The notes beneath the pieces are model-generated. The model made no database searches and was not told the DNA's origin. It saw nothing but the letters and a program-made list of their open reading frames with translations. A DNA stretch of 16,179 nt from Chitinophagaceae bacterium UBA4412 (GTDB taxonomy: Bacteria; Bacteroidota; Bacteroidia; Chitinophagales; Chitinophagaceae): the NCBI GenBank assembly GCA_002400445.1, contig DGQO01000145.1:13017-29195 (forward strand), in the 5' to 3' direction. Positions 13,542-16,179 of this stretch are shown piece after piece. The first letter of the stretch is position 1. Each line of letters begins with the position of its first letter. The position numbers and the translations under genes were made by a program.

Positions 13542-16112
13542 ATGATTTCATTTTTCATTTCAAACCTAAAAAACAGGGCAATCCTTGTTTTCTGTCTGCT
13601 CAGTTCGTTAAACGTTTCTGCGCAGGATGAATCCGGTACACGGGGTAATGTGCTGTTATCTGCCGGGAAAGCTGCTGTTACAGGTAACACCTATGGCCTC
13701 ATAACGGGCATTTCAAAATACCAGGCCAATGACAGCTATCAAAACTTACAGTATGCCGATGCTGATGCTAAAGAATTCTATCGATACATCACTTCTCCTA
13801 CCGGTGCAAAAGTAAACCCCGCAAATGTGGATACGCTTTTTAACGAGAATGCCAGTTTCATGGAATTTTGGCGAAAGTTTAATCGCATCAAAGAGAAGCT
13901 TAAAAAGAACGACCTGTTTTATATTTATTTTTCCGGCCATGGCGATGCGTATCGTGCCGATGAAGCTTACCTCCTGGCTTACGATGCACCTGCCGGCAAT
14001 GATAGAAACAATTACAGTACCGGTATAGGGCTTATAGATATTCATAAATTGAAAGTGCGGATACAGGAAATGACTTCTGCCGGCATAAAGGTGATCCTGA
14101 TTACAGATGCCTGCCGCACCAATGAATTGCCAGGTAAAGACGAAGGGCAAGCTATCTCTTACCAACAGATTTTTGAGCGAAAGGCAGGAGAAGTACAACT
14201 TATTTCCTGCGCCAGTAACCAGGTATCTTTCGAAGGATCTCAATGGGGTGGCGGCCGCGGTTTATTTAGTTGGCATCTTATTAATGGTCTCCGGGGTATG
14301 GCAGATACTGATCCTGAAGATGGTGAAGTAACGCTGACTGAATTATATGATTATGTAAAGCGAAATGTGAACAAAGCATCTTATGATGCAAAGACAAAAA
14401 CCTACCGGCAAACACCACAATATTGCTGCAGCAATGAAGATGGTTTTGTACTCACAAAAGTGGATGCAACAGAAAAGCAAAAGCTGATTGCCAGGTTGCA
14501 GTCAGGCGTGTCTTATGCCCCGGAAAAAGCAGATTTTGCTGTGAATAAATCGGTGCATTTGGGCAGTGCTATGAAGGAAGCCGGGCTGGAAGATCTTTAT
14601 CGTTTATTTCTTAAAGCCATCAATGAAGGAAGACTCATAGAAAAAGATGGTGCTTATGATTTGCTGCTGCAAATTTTAAAACAACCCCAGGTAACGGCAG
14701 ACCTGGCATCAGAATTAAAGTTTACGCTGAGCAGCAAACTGATGACCGATGTTACAAAAGTGCTTAACACTTACCTGCACGCCAGCACTAATAATAATAA
14801 CTACACTTACGATTTATTTATGACGGCTGCAAAGAAACTGCACCGCTTCCAGGAACTGGCAGATACCAATTATTATAACCCCGTAGATGTGGCCGTGAAT
14901 ATTTTGTTTTTAGAAGGGCATGCAAATTGGAAAAGTTTGAAAACGGCGGTACTGCAAGAGAGTCTTGATAAAGTGAATAAGGCTATTCAAATGAAACCAC
15001 AGGCAGCCTATCTCTACAATCTGCAGGGCCTTATGTATTTAAACCTGCATCAAACTGAAGCAGCTAAGAAGGCTTTAAGAACCGGTATTTCGCTGGCGCC
15101 AAACTGGTTATATCCTTATCATAATCTTGCCAGTACTTTAATGTCGCAGTTTAAGTATGACAGTGCCATGTATTATTACCAAAAAGCACTTGCAATAGAT
15201 TCCAATTACCAAACAACTTATGGCGGTATCGGCGTATTGTATATGAGTCGTGGTATGGTAGATTCTTCTATTATTTGGGTAATTGAAGGTCTTAAAAAAG
15301 ATCCAACAGATCCAAACTTATGGGCGCAACTTGGGTATGGTTATATCGAGAAAAAAAATTGGGATCAGGCCTCTTCCGCATTTCATAAATGTTTGATTTG
15401 GGAGCCTGATAATTGGCAAGGCATCGAGGGGTTATTGCGGGTGCACATGTACAATTACAAGAGTGCAGATAGTGTGCAGTACTATGTAAAAAGATTAATT
15501 GCATCCGATTCTACCAACCCGGTGGTATACAAAAATCTGGGCAATATTTTTAATGAATTTGAAAGCTATGATCAAGCGCTGAAGATGTTTGAACAATCCA
15601 TTGCAATAGACAGCCTCAATGCCGGCACCTGGAGAGATGCCGCAGCCTCTTATTCCGGCAAAGGAATGGACAGTGCTGCCATTAATATTCTATGGCGGGC
15701 CTGGCAACTGGATAGTACGGATGTGAATATATACAACCAGTTGGGTAATGCTTATTTCAACCTAAAGGAATATGAAAACGCCGCATTGCTTTATAAACGA
15801 GCCCTGGAGTACTTTCCTACTAATGCGGTGTTGCAACTAAATTACGCAACGGCGCTGGAGTGGGGTAGTAATAATGCTGAGGCTGAGGCTGCCTACAAAG
15901 AAACGATAAAGTTGGATCCTAAATATGCGCAAGCTTATTACCGCCTGGCTTGCATATATAGTGCTGCTGGTAAACTTCCGGCAGCGATAGCGCAGTTAGA
16001 ACTGGCGATAAAGTATGGAGAATACAGTCGTAGCTACATTGAAGCTGATACAGAACTGGCCCCACTCAAAAATGAGAAAGGATTTCAAAAATTATTGCAG
16101 CAACTCAAATAA
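13542..16112 (+). CDS. Secreted caspase-like (peptidase C14) protein with C-terminal TPR array
   Basis: An 856-residue protein in three parts. Residues 1-27 form a signal peptide (RAILVFCLLSSLNVSA, cleavage before Gln28), so it should act beyond the inner membrane; no further membrane helix is evident. Residues about 48-306 are a caspase/metacaspase-like domain: YGLITGISKY first strand, YADADAKEFYRYI, the catalytic histidine in YFSGHGD (H133) and the catalytic cysteine in LITDACR (C191), followed by LISCASNQVSFE. The dyad is intact, so protease activity is plausible. Residues about 310-480 are helical without a recognised fold. From about 487 to 827 run some nine or ten TPR units (for example YPYHNLASTLMSQFKYDSAM and YNQLGNAYFNLKEYENAALL), a protein-binding scaffold, closed by ELAPLKNEKGFQKLL. 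It diverges from the ECF sigma operon. Substrate and role are unknown. Confidence 0.9.
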   Translation: MISFFISNLKNRAILVFCLLSSLNVSAQDESGTRGNVLLSAGKAAVTGNTYGLITGISKYQANDSYQNLQYADADAKEFYRYITSPTGAKVNPANVDTLFNENASFMEFWRKFNRIKEKLKKNDLFYIYFSGHGDAYRADEAYLLAYDAPAGNDRNNYSTGIGLIDIHKLKVRIQEMTSAGIKVILITDACRTNELPGKDEGQAISYQQIFERKAGEVQLISCASNQVSFEGSQWGGGRGLFSWHLINGLRGMADTDPEDGEVTLTELYDYVKRNVNKASYDAKTKTYRQTPQYCCSNEDGFVLTKVDATEKQKLIARLQSGVSYAPEKADFAVNKSVHLGSAMKEAGLEDLYRLFLKAINEGRLIEKDGAYDLLLQILKQPQVTADLASELKFTLSSKLMTDVTKVLNTYLHASTNNNNYTYDLFMTAAKKLHRFQELADTNYYNPVDVAVNILFLEGHANWKSLKTAVLQESLDKVNKAIQMKPQAAYLYNLQGLMYLNLHQTEAAKKALRTGISLAPNWLYPYHNLASTLMSQFKYDSAMYYYQKALAIDSNYQTTYGGIGVLYMSRGMVDSSIIWVIEGLKKDPTDPNLWAQLGYGYIEKKNWDQASSAFHKCLIWEPDNWQGIEGLLRVHMYNYKSADSVQYYVKRLIASDSTNPVVYKNLGNIFNEFESYDQALKMFEQSIAIDSLNAGTWRDAAASYSGKGMDSAAINILWRAWQLDSTDVNIYNQLGNAYFNLKEYENAALLYKRALEYFPTNAVLQLNYATALEWGSNNAEAEAAYKETIKLDPKYAQAYYRLACIYSAAGKLPAAIAQLELAIKYGEYSRSYIEADTELAPLKNEKGFQKLLQQLK

Positions 16113-16179
16113 GCAAAGCGAAATAATTCTTTCCACTGCGTAAATAGTTTATCCTGCACGCCATAAAAAAATCCGCAAG
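16113..16179. other. Right-edge non-coding stretch
   Basis: The last 67 bases after the caspase-TPR stop hold no reading frame or clear hairpin that I can support; the end of the next transcription unit is outside the window. Confidence 0.5.

Noticed and set aside
11473..16112. Type III-E CRISPR/Craspase-like or other named anti-phage system
   Set aside because: There is no CRISPR array, Cas protein, nucleotide cyclase or nuclease in the window, and the caspase-like protein has a signal peptide, so it should not act in the cytoplasm. Only the analogy protease plus sigma factor remains.

Overview
The window looks like chromosomal DNA of a Bacteroidota bacterium, probably of the Chitinophagaceae or a close relative (inference). 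The signs are A-rich leaders without clear Shine-Dalgarno sequences, promoter-like boxes of the Bacteroidota type (TTG, about 20 bases, TAnnTTTG), an mreB-mreC-mreD-mrdA-rodA order, and protein families typical of the phylum (Spy-like periplasmic protein, ECF sigma factor with membrane anti-sigma-like partner, secreted caspase-TPR protein). No tRNA, rRNA, IS element, CRISPR array or phage gene was seen, and no gene-free stretch is longer than about 230 bases.

Left part, 1-2720, minus strand: two tandem, diverged proton-coupled oligopeptide transporters (POT/PTR2 family), the downstream one cut by the window edge. A strong hairpin terminator sits between them. A divergent intergenic region leads to purD (2907-4184, plus), the glycinamide ribonucleotide synthetase of purine synthesis.

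Centre, 4341-11273, plus strand: a complete cell elongation (elongasome) cluster: mreB, mreC, mreD, mrdA (PBP2) and rodA. It starts at a well-formed promoter at 4341-4371. A terminator-like hairpin lies between mreB and mreC, and a possible internal promoter precedes mrdA. MreB filaments, the MreC/MreD membrane proteins, the RodA glycosyltransferase and the PBP2 transpeptidase together insert lateral-wall peptidoglycan. Behind rodA, after a hairpin that overlaps its stop codon, comes a metallo-beta-lactamase-fold hydrolase with its own promoter-like box.

Right part, 11412-16112: a minus-strand operon of three genes (ECF sigma factor, membrane anti-sigma-like protein with repeated NVFxVPxxYF motifs, small secreted Spy/CpxP-like protein) ends in a strong terminator. 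Opposite to it, and diverging from the same 208-base intergenic region, is a large secreted caspase-like protease with a long TPR array. A perfect 8-bp dyad lies where the -33 element of the sigma-factor promoter would be. This four-gene locus is the least ordinary part of the window. I infer an envelope-sensing sigma pathway in which the secreted caspase-TPR protein may be an effector, a sensor or an anti-sigma-directed protease; the sequence shows the architecture but not the wiring.
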